Below, one piece after another: positions 45,414 through 60,405 of a stretch of DNA of 64,000 bases (position 1 is the first letter of the stretch; each line of letters starts with the position of its first letter). Location: assembly GCF_016583565.1 (NCBI RefSeq), contig NZ_NRRF01000008.1, positions 1-64,000 of the forward strand. Reading direction: 5' to 3'. A program made the position numbers and the translations under genes. This DNA is from Thiocystis violacea (GTDB taxonomy: Bacteria; Pseudomonadota; Gammaproteobacteria; Chromatiales; Chromatiaceae). The notes under the pieces were generated by a model. That model was given only the letters and a program-made list of their open reading frames with translations. It searched no databases and was not told the origin of the DNA.

Positions 45414-46010
45414 TTACCAGCGAACCTCGAAGACACAGCTTGGGGCACCAGTGGCGTGACAGGCGACCTCTGTCACGACGGTCTTGGCGTTGACAAGCTC
45501 GCGGAAGAGCCGCTCGAAGGTCCCGACATAGAAGTCGCAGAGCGGCTGGTCGGCGGATGCGCCACGGCAGAGCAGTGAGTCCTGAATGGTGATCTTCGGC
45601 GGATAGCTCGGATCCGCGTCGAAGACGCCGGTGCCGACGAAGGTCCAGGCATTGCCCCGAATCGCCTTGAGCAGGGTCTTGCTCGCCAACTTGGACGGGA
45701 GACGTTTGAGGATGAACTGCGCCGGACGCGGGATACGGTTGGCGAGCAAATAATCGCCTGTGCGCCGTCCGGCATCGCGAGCGATCGGACGGGCCTCGGC
45801 GACCCCAAGCTGATCTCGCAAGGCTGCTTGCAGCGCGATCACCTCTTGCTCGTCGACCATCTCCGTCGGCAGCTGATCGAGATAGCCTTTCAGGCCGGCG
45901 GCCTCGAATACGGTCTCCACGACGTCCTCGCCGCGACTCGCCCGCAAGGCCTCGGCGACACGAATGATGGCGTTGGGGCCGACGCGCCCCGCGTTCGCTG
46001 CCTGACTCAC
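45414..46010 (-). CDS. bchJ: BchJ, divinyl/4-vinyl reductase-like protein
   Basis: The 198-residue V4R-type protein has the BchJ features RVGPNAIIRVAEAL, LPTEMVDEQEVIALQ, NRIPRPAQFILKRLP and a C-terminal Cys/His set (CDFYVGTFERLF, EVACHATGAPSC). BchJ is thought to help deliver or bind divinyl-type substrates in bacteriochlorophyll synthesis. GTG 46010 overlaps the HemN-like stop (GTGA), so it is translationally coupled; longer frames reach 46073. The BciA/BciB-type vinyl reductases are elsewhere. Confidence 0.88.
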   Translation of the reverse strand: MSQAANAGRVGPNAIIRVAEALRASRGEDVVETVFEAAGLKGYLDQLPTEMVDEQEVIALQAALRDQLGVAEARPIARDAGRRTGDYLLANRIPRPAQFILKRLPSKLASKTLLKAIRGNAWTFVGTGVFDADPSYPPKITIQDSLLCRGASADQPLCDFYVGTFERLFRELVNAKTVVTEVACHATGAPSCVFEVRW

Positions 46011-47368
46011 GTCGACACTCGAAAGCGCCACTGGCTGCTTCCCCAATCGACCAGAGTGTCCGGGCCGCCGCACAGGCCGCGCAAGAGATAGCGACCCTGC
46101 GGGGTCACACGAATGCCGTCGTCCGAGACTTCGACGAGACCATGCTCGGCTTCTTTACACAAACGGTCGTACTCCTTATCGAGATCGGCGGCCGAGCTGG
46201 CCGGTAACTGCAGATTGCACATGAGGTAAAGAATGGCCTCCCGGCGTTTGCGATCCGTCGCCGTCATACGGCGTCCCCAGGCAATCGGAAACTCACCGTT
46301 GTTGAGACGTCTTTGCCACTGCCGCAGGTCCGGGTCGTTCTGCACCAGCGCATCGCCGACTTCGCCGATGCCGCTCGGCCCAAAGGCGAGCACCTGGTTC
46401 GCCGGCATGGGGGTATAGCCGATGGCATTGCGATAGAGCTGCCCCTTCGCTTGGGCGCCGAAGAGTTCGTCATCCTCGCGCACGAAGACATCCAGCCCGA
46501 CCCAGCGATACCCTGCCTCGGTGAAGACGCGGACGGCGCTATGGAACAAGGCAAGCTTTTCGCTGGCGGACGGCAGGTGGGCGGTATCGATGGCGTGCTG
46601 GTGCGGCCGGCTGGATGGGTCGTGGGCATAGCTAAAGCAGGCGACACGGTCTGGCCCGAGATCGAGCACTTGATCGAGCGTCGCCTGGAAGCTAGACGGG
46701 GTCTGGAAGGGCAGGCCGTAGACCAGGTCGAGGTTGATGCTCTCGAATCCAGTTGCACGCGCGGTCAGAAAAACGTCCCTGACCATATTGAGCGACTGCA
46801 CCCGCCCGATCGCGCGCTGCACATCGTTGTTGAGGTCCTGGACGCCGAAGCTGATACGCCGGAACCCCAGCCCATACAGCAGCTCGAGCTGACCGACGGA
46901 CGCTCGGCGTGGATTGCACTCGATGGAGGTACAGGCGTTGGGCGCCAGAACGAAGTGACGCTCGACGATCTCCATCAGCCGCGCCAACTGCGGCTCGTTG
47001 AGATGATTGGGCGTTCCGCCACCGACATGGAGCTGTTGGATCTGGCGACCACGACCGATCCGCTCCGTCACCAACTCCATTTCGTGATCGAGTGCGTCGA
47101 GGTACTGATCGACCTTCTCGATACTATGGGTGACCGTGGTCGTGCAGGCGCAATAGAGACAACGGACGTGGCAGAAAGGAACATGGACGTAGACTGCAAG
47201 GGGATCCTCGACACGCTTCGCGAGGCATTCCAACACGGCAACATACTGTGCGTCCGTGAAGGTCTCATCTCCCACAAGACCGGTTGTCGGCATCGCGCAA
47301 CCATGGGTCGAGTGACCATACCGCTCGAGTAGCTCAAGAGGAAGGCTCGGAGGAAGTGGAGGCGCCAT
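46007..47368 (-). CDS. hemN: HemN-like radical SAM coproporphyrinogen III oxidase
   Basis: The 453-residue radical SAM enzyme has the [4Fe-4S] motif CHVRCLYCAC (CxxxCxxC plus the extra Cys of HemN), the glycine motif HVGGGTPNHLN and ISFGVQDLNNDVQRAIGR. It decarboxylates coproporphyrinogen III to protoporphyrinogen IX without oxygen, which supplies both heme and bacteriochlorophyll. ATG 47368 has GGGTGA seven bases upstream and begins the recognisable protein; the long upstream frame is not protein-like. It lies between puhE and bchJ. Confidence 0.92.
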   Translation of the reverse strand: MAPPLPPSLPLELLERYGHSTHGCAMPTTGLVGDETFTDAQYVAVLECLAKRVEDPLAVYVHVPFCHVRCLYCACTTTVTHSIEKVDQYLDALDHEMELVTERIGRGRQIQQLHVGGGTPNHLNEPQLARLMEIVERHFVLAPNACTSIECNPRRASVGQLELLYGLGFRRISFGVQDLNNDVQRAIGRVQSLNMVRDVFLTARATGFESINLDLVYGLPFQTPSSFQATLDQVLDLGPDRVACFSYAHDPSSRPHQHAIDTAHLPSASEKLALFHSAVRVFTEAGYRWVGLDVFVREDDELFGAQAKGQLYRNAIGYTPMPANQVLAFGPSGIGEVGDALVQNDPDLRQWQRRLNNGEFPIAWGRRMTATDRKRREAILYLMCNLQLPASSAADLDKEYDRLCKEAEHGLVEVSDDGIRVTPQGRYLLRGLCGGPDTLVDWGSSQWRFRVST

Positions 47369-47825
47369 AGATGTCACCCGCCTAGTCTGATTGAAGCTGT
47401 ATCTTGCGGACGCCGGTAAGGTTGCGCCCACCCTGTCGAGGCCCACCGGTGCGATTCGGGGACAGTCGCCTCTCTTCTTATCATCGGTCTCCCAGAAGGG
47501 CTTGCCCGAGGCTGCGGGCTCTGGCATCCCGACCAACAGCCAGAGGATCATCGTACGCTGCCAGAGCCAGGTCAGGATAAGGCATGGCGGGGAGGCGCTT
47601 CTGAGCGTCGCTACACAGCCTCGTCCTTGATTCCGGGGGACTCGAAGAAGCACTAGCGAACCGTGGACCCGCTGGCATCACAGCTGGTATCCAAGAAGTA
47701 TACTGATACTGGCTACGAACCTCCACAACCGCTCGGAGTTTACTGGAAAGTTCCCCGAAAACGCGAGAAGTGTACAGCCTGCAGACAGCCGACTGACGGG
47801 GCCTCGATCGTCGCACGCGGCTCCA
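47369..47825. other. Spacer between hemN and puhE
   Basis: About 457 bases lie between the hemN start (47368) and the puhE stop (47826). ORFs here are short and unlike known proteins. A TGT-N11-ACA palindrome at 47771-47787 falls one base short of the PpsR spacing. The hemN promoter is probably here; I cannot place it. Confidence 0.5.
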
Positions 47826-48743
47826 TCAAAGGCCGGAGACGGCCCTGGCGCTGACTCCCTGCAGAGAACATCGCTCAGAGGGCAGTCTGCCCATCGTCTT
47901 CTCCGCCGATGAGCGCGCAGGGGTGCGGACCGAAGATTTGCCCAGGTTATCCGGTGGCGCATCGTCGTTCTTAGAGGATCCCGGCTCTCGCGAAGGCAAC
48001 GCCCAAGCCCAGAGAGCCTCGTCCGGCAAGGGAAGCACGAGGAACCAATGCTCAAGAATGGCTAATGCGAGAAGCGTCGCGAGCAAGATCAGACCCACGA
48101 TCTGCGCTCCATCGACCCCCGGGGTCATGGCCTTGAGCACGATCAGAACCGCGATCACCGTGGCTGCGGTCACGGAGACGGGAAACAGCAAGTTCATCGA
48201 CCGCTTGGCCATATAGGTCTTGAGATAGCGCAAGTGCTCCGGAAGCCACTCCTCATTGAGGTTCGGAACGCCGAGGAAGAGATTGAGCTTCGCGCTCCAG
48301 CGCATCAACCACAGAATGATGAAGGTCCAGGTGCCGACCTGATTCGGCTCCTCCCAGGAGATCAGTACCATGAAGAGCACTGTGCTCAGAATGGCGAGTT
48401 CATGATAGAGGCTCGTCAAGATCGCCAATCCGAAGCGCTTCCATTTCGAGCAGACTGGCGGACAGGGGCTCTTGCGCGGCCCAGTCACGAAGCCCGTGAA
48501 GTAGCTCATCTCCAGGACGCCCCAGATCACAACGCCGCAGGAAAAGGCTGCATAGGCGGCAAACGGGGTCATGGACGCACTGCTCACCACCAACCCGAAG
48601 ATCGCGATCGCCAAGACAACGGTGCCGCCAAGCAGGGTCCAGCGAAAGGTTCGCCCTGGAAGGTTGTCGAGATAGAGCACGACCCCGGTGCTGAACCACC
48701 ATAGCCCGAGGCCGTACAGGATTGGAAAACCGAACTCAGACAT
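47826..48743 (-). CDS. puhE: PuhE, photosynthetic assembly membrane protein
   Basis: The 305-residue polytopic protein has at least seven membrane helices and the PuhE signature segments ILYGLGLWWFSTGVVLYLDN, GRTFRWTLLGG, YFTGFVTGPRKSPCPP and NLFLGVPNLNEEWLPEHLRYL. PuhE affects reaction-centre and bacteriochlorophyll assembly. After the last helix (near residue 245) about 60 residues form a Ser/Arg/Pro-rich, low-complexity tail. It follows the puhC gene by about 140 bases and is the last puh gene. Confidence 0.9.
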   Translation of the reverse strand: MSEFGFPILYGLGLWWFSTGVVLYLDNLPGRTFRWTLLGGTVVLAIAIFGLVVSSASMTPFAAYAAFSCGVVIWGVLEMSYFTGFVTGPRKSPCPPVCSKWKRFGLAILTSLYHELAILSTVLFMVLISWEEPNQVGTWTFIILWLMRWSAKLNLFLGVPNLNEEWLPEHLRYLKTYMAKRSMNLLFPVSVTAATVIAVLIVLKAMTPGVDGAQIVGLILLATLLALAILEHWFLVLPLPDEALWAWALPSREPGSSKNDDAPPDNLGKSSVRTPARSSAEKTMGRLPSERCSLQGVSARAVSGL

Positions 48744-48887
48744 GGACTAGATCCGACTCCCAAGCAGATAGCAACCTGAGCATCTGCGATCCAGGGTTGA
48801 ATAGATCGCGATCCTCCGTCTACATGACGTCTGATCTCGGTCGCGAATAGACAGCGGCATCCGCGCAGAGCCCGCGCGGCGGATCGC

Positions 48888-49346
48888 CTAGCGGGCGGCG
48901 GCGGGCACCGACAGCAGCTCGGCAAAAGCCGCTTGGTTGGTTTCACCGAAGGCGCGCAGGTCGAGGAGGATTCCTGTCACGGGATCCTCAAGGGTGTAGT
49001 CCCCGCTCTCCCGGAGCGCGAGGCGGAAAGGCTCCGACAAGGGTGCGTCATACCCCCGACGCTGCCGCGCCAGACTTCTGAGTACACCGCGAATGAAGCC
49101 TTCACTACCCGCCGGCAAGGTCTGTATCACTTCGCCCGTCGCAACGTCGGTGACCGCCATGGATCCATCGGTCTGCTCGAGGAAAGCAATGTCCCTCGCC
49201 TGAACCTCGGCCGTCACTGGCGCTTGCGGCATCATGAATCCGGTCAGGCGGGCAACCGAAATCATGATGATGGTAAAGCCCAACAACGCCGCAACAGCAA
49301 TCAGAACGCCCTTTGGAAAGGGGCGTCCACCAAATGCATCACTCAC
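48888..49346 (-). CDS. puhC: PuhC, reaction-centre assembly protein
   Basis: The 152-residue protein has one N-terminal membrane helix (GVLIAVAALLGFTIIMISVA) and a periplasmic domain with RDIAFLEQTDGSMAVTDVATG, GSEGFIRGVLRSLARQRR and LEDPVTGILLDLRAFGETNQ. PuhC helps assemble the light-harvesting/reaction-centre core. GTG 49346 follows GAGGT and starts the recognisable protein (SDAFGGRPFPKG); frames further upstream overlap puhB. A 13-base gap separates it from puhB. Confidence 0.92.
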   Translation of the reverse strand: MSDAFGGRPFPKGVLIAVAALLGFTIIMISVARLTGFMMPQAPVTAEVQARDIAFLEQTDGSMAVTDVATGEVIQTLPAGSEGFIRGVLRSLARQRRGYDAPLSEPFRLALRESGDYTLEDPVTGILLDLRAFGETNQAAFAELLSVPAAAR

Positions 49347-49359
49347 AGGAAAGACCTCG

Positions 49360-50028
49360 TCAGGAAAGTGGCTCGCCCTCGGAGGCCAACCTGGGCTCCG
49401 ACACGACACGCGGTGGCAAATCAGTCGTTTGCGACTCATCTTCCACCTCGCTCGCATAGGACTCGAGCGCCCCAGCGAGAATCGCCGCAACCTTGGCCGC
49501 ATCCGGAATCGCGCGCAGCATCGGCTGGGGCGGCGAGAAGTGCCAGGGACGCGCATGCGGCCAGAAGATCATGTAAGAAGGCTTGGCCGATGACGCCAGA
49601 AGCAGCGGAATATCCCCGGTGCCGTCTTCATAGACCCTGAGATCCGCGGACCTGATCTGCTTGAAAGGCAGGTTCATCATCATGGGAAGCGCAACCCCAA
49701 TCCGCATGACCAGGCGTTGGCTCGTGATGGTGTAGACGCTCGACCGAGCCATCGCCCAAGCAAGTAGGACTAAGGCACCGATGGAGACGCCGGCCAGCAC
49801 CAACATCCATGAAAGGCTTGAAAGGACGCTCGCCATGGACAGGCCATCAGACCAGTCCACAGCGATCGCCAGGACCTCGAGCACCACGAAATAGATCGCG
49901 ATCTTCCGAACATGAAAGGCCCGCCGCGCAAGGGCTCCCCAGCGCGGCGCGCCCTGCCAAAGCAGTTCCTCACCAGGAGGAAGCTGCTCTGGCAAGCCCT
50001 TGATAGGCTCGAAGTCGTATTCCTTCAC
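49360..50028 (-). CDS. puhB: PuhB, reaction-centre assembly protein
   Basis: The 222-residue protein has two or three membrane helices ([34 protein letters not shown]) and a PH-like domain with [20 protein letters not shown]. PuhB is required for efficient assembly of the H subunit. The ATG overlaps the puhA stop (ATGA at 50025-50028), so translation is coupled. The C-terminal tail is acidic. Confidence 0.93.
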   Translation of the reverse strand: MKEYDFEPIKGLPEQLPPGEELLWQGAPRWGALARRAFHVRKIAIYFVVLEVLAIAVDWSDGLSMASVLSSLSWMLVLAGVSIGALVLLAWAMARSSVYTITSQRLVMRIGVALPMMMNLPFKQIRSADLRVYEDGTGDIPLLLASSAKPSYMIFWPHARPWHFSPPQPMLRAIPDAAKVAAILAGALESYASEVEDESQTTDLPPRVVSEPRLASEGEPLS

Positions 50029-50804
50029 AACAAAGGACCGGCACGCTCTTCAGTGGCGTAGAGCTTACCGCCAGCATAGTAGGCACAGACCTTGTCTTCC
50101 TCGTAGAGGGTGATCTGATCCGGCTTGGCCAAGCCTGGCACGTTCGCGAAGTGAGCGGCCTTGATGGCAGCGACCTTGATGGTGCGGGCCTTCTTGTTGA
50201 AGCGGCAGAAGTTGATCGGCAGCAGGGTCTGCTTGCCACCCGATGCGGCCTTCATCTCCAGATAGCGGATCTGAGGCTCCGAGCGATCGACCCAGACATC
50301 GGTCACGGCACCGGCGACTTCACCGTCCAGACCAAGGACCGTCATGCCGCGCGGATCCGGCTCACCCTCGGCGATGCTGAAATCGGTCGCGACGCGCAGC
50401 GGCACGATCTTCGGCACTCCGTCGATGGTGAGGTCGCAATGCTTGGCGCGATCCGGCGAGGCCGCGGGACCGAAGCCGGAAAGCATCGGATCGCCGACCG
50501 GATCGAAGGGCGCACCTGGGAAAGGCGCGGAAGGCGTCGCGTTCACCTTGGCCATCGCCTCCTGACGCGGCGCCTGGAGGGTACCCGCGTTGTGCGGAAG
50601 AATGAAGGTCTTAGGCTTGGCGAGAACCGGGAAACCGACGACCTTCACGCGACCACCGGACATCTCGGTGCGGTCCGAGTCGAGCGGATAACCCTCTCGC
50701 TTATCTTCCTGGCGAAGATAATAGATGAGCCCAGCAAAAAAGAACCAGAACGCCCAAATCGTCAATTGGGCAACGTCCATATAGTCAGTGATGGCAGCAG
50801 ACAT
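50025..50804 (-). CDS. puhA: Photosynthetic reaction centre H subunit
   Basis: The 259-residue protein has one membrane helix near its N-terminus ([20 protein letters not shown]) and a large cytoplasmic PRC-barrel domain with [35 protein letters not shown] and the end [11 protein letters not shown]. It caps the reaction centre on the cytoplasmic side and shapes proton uptake to QB. ATG 50804 follows GGAGG; a start at 50825 is rejected. A TGT-N12-ACA palindrome overlaps this ribosome binding site. Confidence 0.96.
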   Translation of the reverse strand: MSAAITDYMDVAQLTIWAFWFFFAGLIYYLRQEDKREGYPLDSDRTEMSGGRVKVVGFPVLAKPKTFILPHNAGTLQAPRQEAMAKVNATPSAPFPGAPFDPVGDPMLSGFGPAASPDRAKHCDLTIDGVPKIVPLRVATDFSIAEGEPDPRGMTVLGLDGEVAGAVTDVWVDRSEPQIRYLEMKAASGGKQTLLPINFCRFNKKARTIKVAAIKAAHFANVPGLAKPDQITLYEEDKVCAYYAGGKLYATEERAGPLL

Positions 50805-51145
50805 GATGTAACCTCCGTAGGACAAATGGCTAGCCAGGTAAGCCAGCTAGACCGTTACGCGGTGACCGCCGTGGACCGAATCCATTCGCTGTTCACGCGA
50901 AGGGGCCATTGGCGACCAGCGTGGCGAAAAACAAAACGATCTCAGTGCTATAGACGACTCCATAGCTGGTGTCAGAACCGGGCGATGCCGGGTCAACAAA
51001 CCCTGCCAAGCACACGGCGGATGCGTCGCAACCACCTGCCTCCTCTCAGGGCCATCACCACAGCCGGAGCCGTGGCCTCCACAGCGCTGAAAAGCGCTCG
51101 AACACTCCGCGCCACGATGGTCTCTAGGCGCGGTACTGCAAGGTC
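50805..51145. other. Spacer between bchM and puhA without lhaA
   Basis: About 341 bases lie between the bchM stop and the puhA start. In many purple bacteria lhaA sits between them, but no LhaA-like or other membrane-protein frame is present here. I see no hairpin with a T-run. A TGT-N12-ACA palindrome (50807-50824) is present at the right of the puhA start. Confidence 0.6.
50807..50824. promoter_or_regulatory. Candidate PpsR/CrtJ operator overlapping the puhA RBS
   Basis: TGTAACCTCCGTAGGACA is a perfect TGT-N12-ACA, the consensus for PpsR/CrtJ, and a ppsR gene is present at 60406. The centre contains the puhA Shine-Dalgarno complement, so binding would block initiation or a nearby promoter. 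A random match is expected about once per 4 kb, which limits the weight. Confidence 0.35.
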
Positions 51146-51846
51146 TCAGGCCGGCAACAACTCCAGCGCCTGGGACATATAAAACCCGACAGCGATTCGA
51201 CGCGTCCGCTTTGGTGCCCAGCGACGCAGACAGGGATCGGCGACGATCAAGGATCCGAGCTTCCCAATGCTCACCGGCTCGATGGCCGGGGCACGATCTC
51301 CGCGCGGAAAAAAGCGACCCACAGCGTGCATGATCGCCAAAGGAACCGTCTTCGGCGCAAAGGTGAAGAGGATGGATCCGCTCGTCCTCTCCGCGAGCCC
51401 CGCCAGCACCTTCACGACGTCCGCAGGGCAATAATGAATGAGCGAGTCCATCGCGACCACATGGTCGAACTGTCCGTGCGCAGGATCGAGCATGTCGCCC
51501 GCCTGAAATGTCACGGAACCTTGACCTAGATCAGTCGGCGCACGCTCACGCGCGATCTCGATCAGTGTGGGGGCCACATCAATGGCGACGACCTCGGCCC
51601 CGCGGCGGGCCGCCTCGACCGCCAAGGCGCCGGTTCCGCAGCCCGCGTCGAGTAAGCGTTTGCCGCTGAGATCGGCCGGAAGCCAATCAAGGAGTGTACG
51701 ACGCATGTCGTCTCTCCCGGCACGCACGGTCTCCCGAATCTTACTGACCTTGGCATCCGAGGTCAGCTTGCTCCAGGCGTCTGCGGCGGTGCGGTCGAAA
51801 TAGGTCTCGATTTCCCCGCGACGTTCTTGATAGGAGGCGTCTTGCA

Positions 51847-51847
<1 letters not shown>
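51146..51847 (-). CDS. bchM: Mg-protoporphyrin IX O-methyltransferase
   Basis: The 233-residue SAM-dependent methyltransferase has the nucleotide-binding motif LLDAGCGTGALAVEAARRG near residue 70, IDVAPTLIEIARERAP and the DHVVAMDSLIHY segment. It methylates Mg-protoporphyrin IX after BchH, the committed step towards bacteriochlorophyll. ATG 51847 overlaps the bchL TGA by one base (TGATG), so translation is coupled. Confidence 0.94.
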
Positions 51848-56460
<4,613 letters not shown>

Positions 56461-56486
<26 letters not shown>

Positions 56487-58038
56487 CGTAGAGCGTCTCC
56501 ACAGTAATTGTCTGGATCCCTCGTTCTTCCGCGAAGCGCTCGGTGTTGCGCCGCGCCTTTCCGCGCACGAAAAAGGGGATCTTTTTCAGTTCCTGCTCGG
56601 CGTCCGATGCCCAGGCCATGACGGTCTCATCGGTCCGGTCGGAGCCCTCCGTCGGATCTGACCGGGTTTCTTGCTGACGACCAGGCGTCGCACTGGAGCC
56701 CAGATGCGACGGCGTCGCCGCATCATGGAACTCGAAGTCCTCGCGAAACATGGTGATGAGATGCTCTTCCAGCCCCATCATCAAGGGATGGACCCATGTA
56801 TCGAAGATCACGTTCGCCCCTTCGAAGCCCATCTGCGGGGCATATCGCGAGGGGAAATCCTGAATATGCACCGGCGCCGAGATGACGGCGCACGGAACTC
56901 CCAGGCGCTTGGCGATGTGGCGCTCCATCTGAGTCCCCAGCACCAGCTCTGGATGCAGCTCGGCCACCTTGGCCTCCACCTCCAGATAATCGTCCGTGAT
57001 CAGCGGCTCCACACCATAGCGCTTGGCCGCCTCGCGCACGTCCCGCGCGAACTCGCGCGCATAGGTGCCGATGCCCACGACGGTGAAGCCAAGCTCTTCG
57101 GCCGCAATCCGCGCCGCCGCGACGGCATGGGTTGCGTCGGCGAAGATGAAGACGCGCTTCCCCGTCAGATAGGTCGAATCCACTGATCGCGAATACCACG
57201 GCATTCTAGACGAGATCGGATCCGTAGTGGCGGCGACATCCAACTGCAGGGTGCTCGCCACCTCTTGAATGAAATCATGGGTCGCGCCAATCCCGATGGG
57301 CACGGTCTTGATGCAGGGCTGCCCGAACATGCGCTCCAGCCAATTGCAGGCTTGATCCGCGACTTCCGGATACAGGCAGACGTTGATGTCGGCCTCGGGG
57401 ATCCGCAGCACGTCCTCGGGGCTCGCGCCAAGGGGAGCAACCACGTTGACATCCACGCCGATGGAATCCAAGAGCCGCGTGACCTCGACGACGTCGTCTC
57501 GGCAGCGGAATCCGAGCGCCGACGGACCCAGTAGATTGGCCGAAGGGCGACCACTCGACGCGCGCAGGTCGCGCTCCGAACCCGGCGCAGGCACCTTGCC
57601 CTTGAGGAGACCCCGAACCAGTTGATAGAAGGTCTCGTTCGCCCCCCAGTTCTCCTTGCGCGTATAGGCCGGCAGCTCCAGAGACAGTACGGGCGCCGGG
57701 AGCCCCATGCCTTGAGCGAGCGCTCCGGGCTGGTCCTGGATCAACTCGGCGGTGCACGACTCGCCGATCATGATCACGCGCGGCTTGAACCGATCGTAGG
57801 TTTCCTGAATCGTGGTCTTCACCAGATCGGCGGTGTCGCTTCCCAGCTCGCGCGCCTGGAAGGTGGTGTAGCTCACGGGCGGACGCTGGCCGCGGCGCTC
57901 GATCATCGTGAAGAGCAGATCGGCATAGGTATCGCCCTGAGGCGCATGCAGCACCAGATGGACACCCTCCATGGAGACCGCAATGCGCATCGCGCCAATG
58001 TGTGGAGGGCCTTCGTAGGACCAGAGAGTCAGCTGCAT
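56461..58038 (-). CDS. bchB: Light-independent protochlorophyllide reductase, BchB subunit
   Basis: The 525-residue NifK-like subunit begins [20 protein letters not shown]. Asp36 ([12 protein letters not shown]) is the residue that provides the non-cysteine ligand to the [4Fe-4S] cluster shared with Bch[20 protein letters not shown] lies near residue 95, and the last 60 residues form the small C-terminal DPOR domain. It starts five bases after the bchN stop and overlaps bchH. Confidence 0.97.
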
Positions 58039-58042
58039 GACG

Positions 58043-59860
<1,818 letters not shown>

Positions 59861-59897
59861 TTAGATCCTATAGATCTTCACTCAAATCGTAGGCAGA

Positions 59898-59926
59898 AAT
59901 CTAGTCCGCTTTCCGGCATGCGTCAA
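59898..59926 (-). promoter_or_regulatory. Sigma-70-type promoter for bchF
   Basis: On the minus strand the -35 TTGACG (59926-59921) and the -10 TAGATT (59903-59898) are separated by 17 bases, the ideal spacing. It would start transcription about 50 bases upstream of the bchF ATG, driving the whole bchF-N-B-H-L-M unit. Confidence 0.65.
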
Positions 59927-59936
59927 CCAAACTTTA

Positions 59937-59954
59937 CGTAAACCTGACTTGACA
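59937..59954. promoter_or_regulatory. Partial PpsR-type operator upstream of the bchF promoter
   Basis: On the minus strand TGTCAAGTCAGGTTTACG matches TGT-N12-ACA except for the last base. It is about 11 bases upstream of the -35 box. The half-site TTTACGTAAA palindrome (59933-59942) overlaps it. The divergent ppsR gene makes this a likely control point, though the match is imperfect. Confidence 0.35.
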
Positions 59955-60206
59955 ACCTCGCGCGAGCCACCACAATAGGGATCATGTCCCTGTTGGGGGA
60001 TCGGCATGCATTTCGACTACCAATCTCGTGATTCCCATGAGGGAAATACCCGGAACCGCTGTCGTTTCGCTCACGACGGGCTGAAGGTCTGTGCGCGTCG
60101 AGCCAGCCGAAGCTGAGTGGCGGCGAAGGGTTCGCGAACAGCACTGAAAAGCGGTCTCGCTGGAACGACGCAGACTTGGCATCGGGCACGGGGCAGGCGA
60201 GCACCT

Positions 60207-60222
60207 GTGATGTGAAGATCAC
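60207..60222. promoter_or_regulatory. Inverted repeat GTGAT-N6-ATCAC
   Basis: GTGAT (60207-60211) and ATCAC (60218-60222) flank GTGAAG. It resembles a two-fold symmetric regulator site but its spacing is not that of a classic CRP or FNR box. It lies mid-way between bchF and ppsR. Confidence 0.3.
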
Positions 60223-60405
60223 CCAGTCGGCCTTCGTCGACCGATTTCATCGACCGATAGGGCGCAACGGAAGCGAAAGGCTTCAGGTTGCGCGCTGGAA
60301 GATCGTCGCGAAACGCTTGTGTTAATGAGTATGCGTCCCAGGTCCGGCGAGGTAACCGCCGAGGACCGAGCCCGGGGCGAGTCTGGTCTGTGAGGGTGCG
60401 CCTAC

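Noticed and set aside
47771-47787. PpsR operator upstream of hemN
   Set aside because: The TGT and ACA halves are 11 rather than 12 bases apart, so the consensus is not met.
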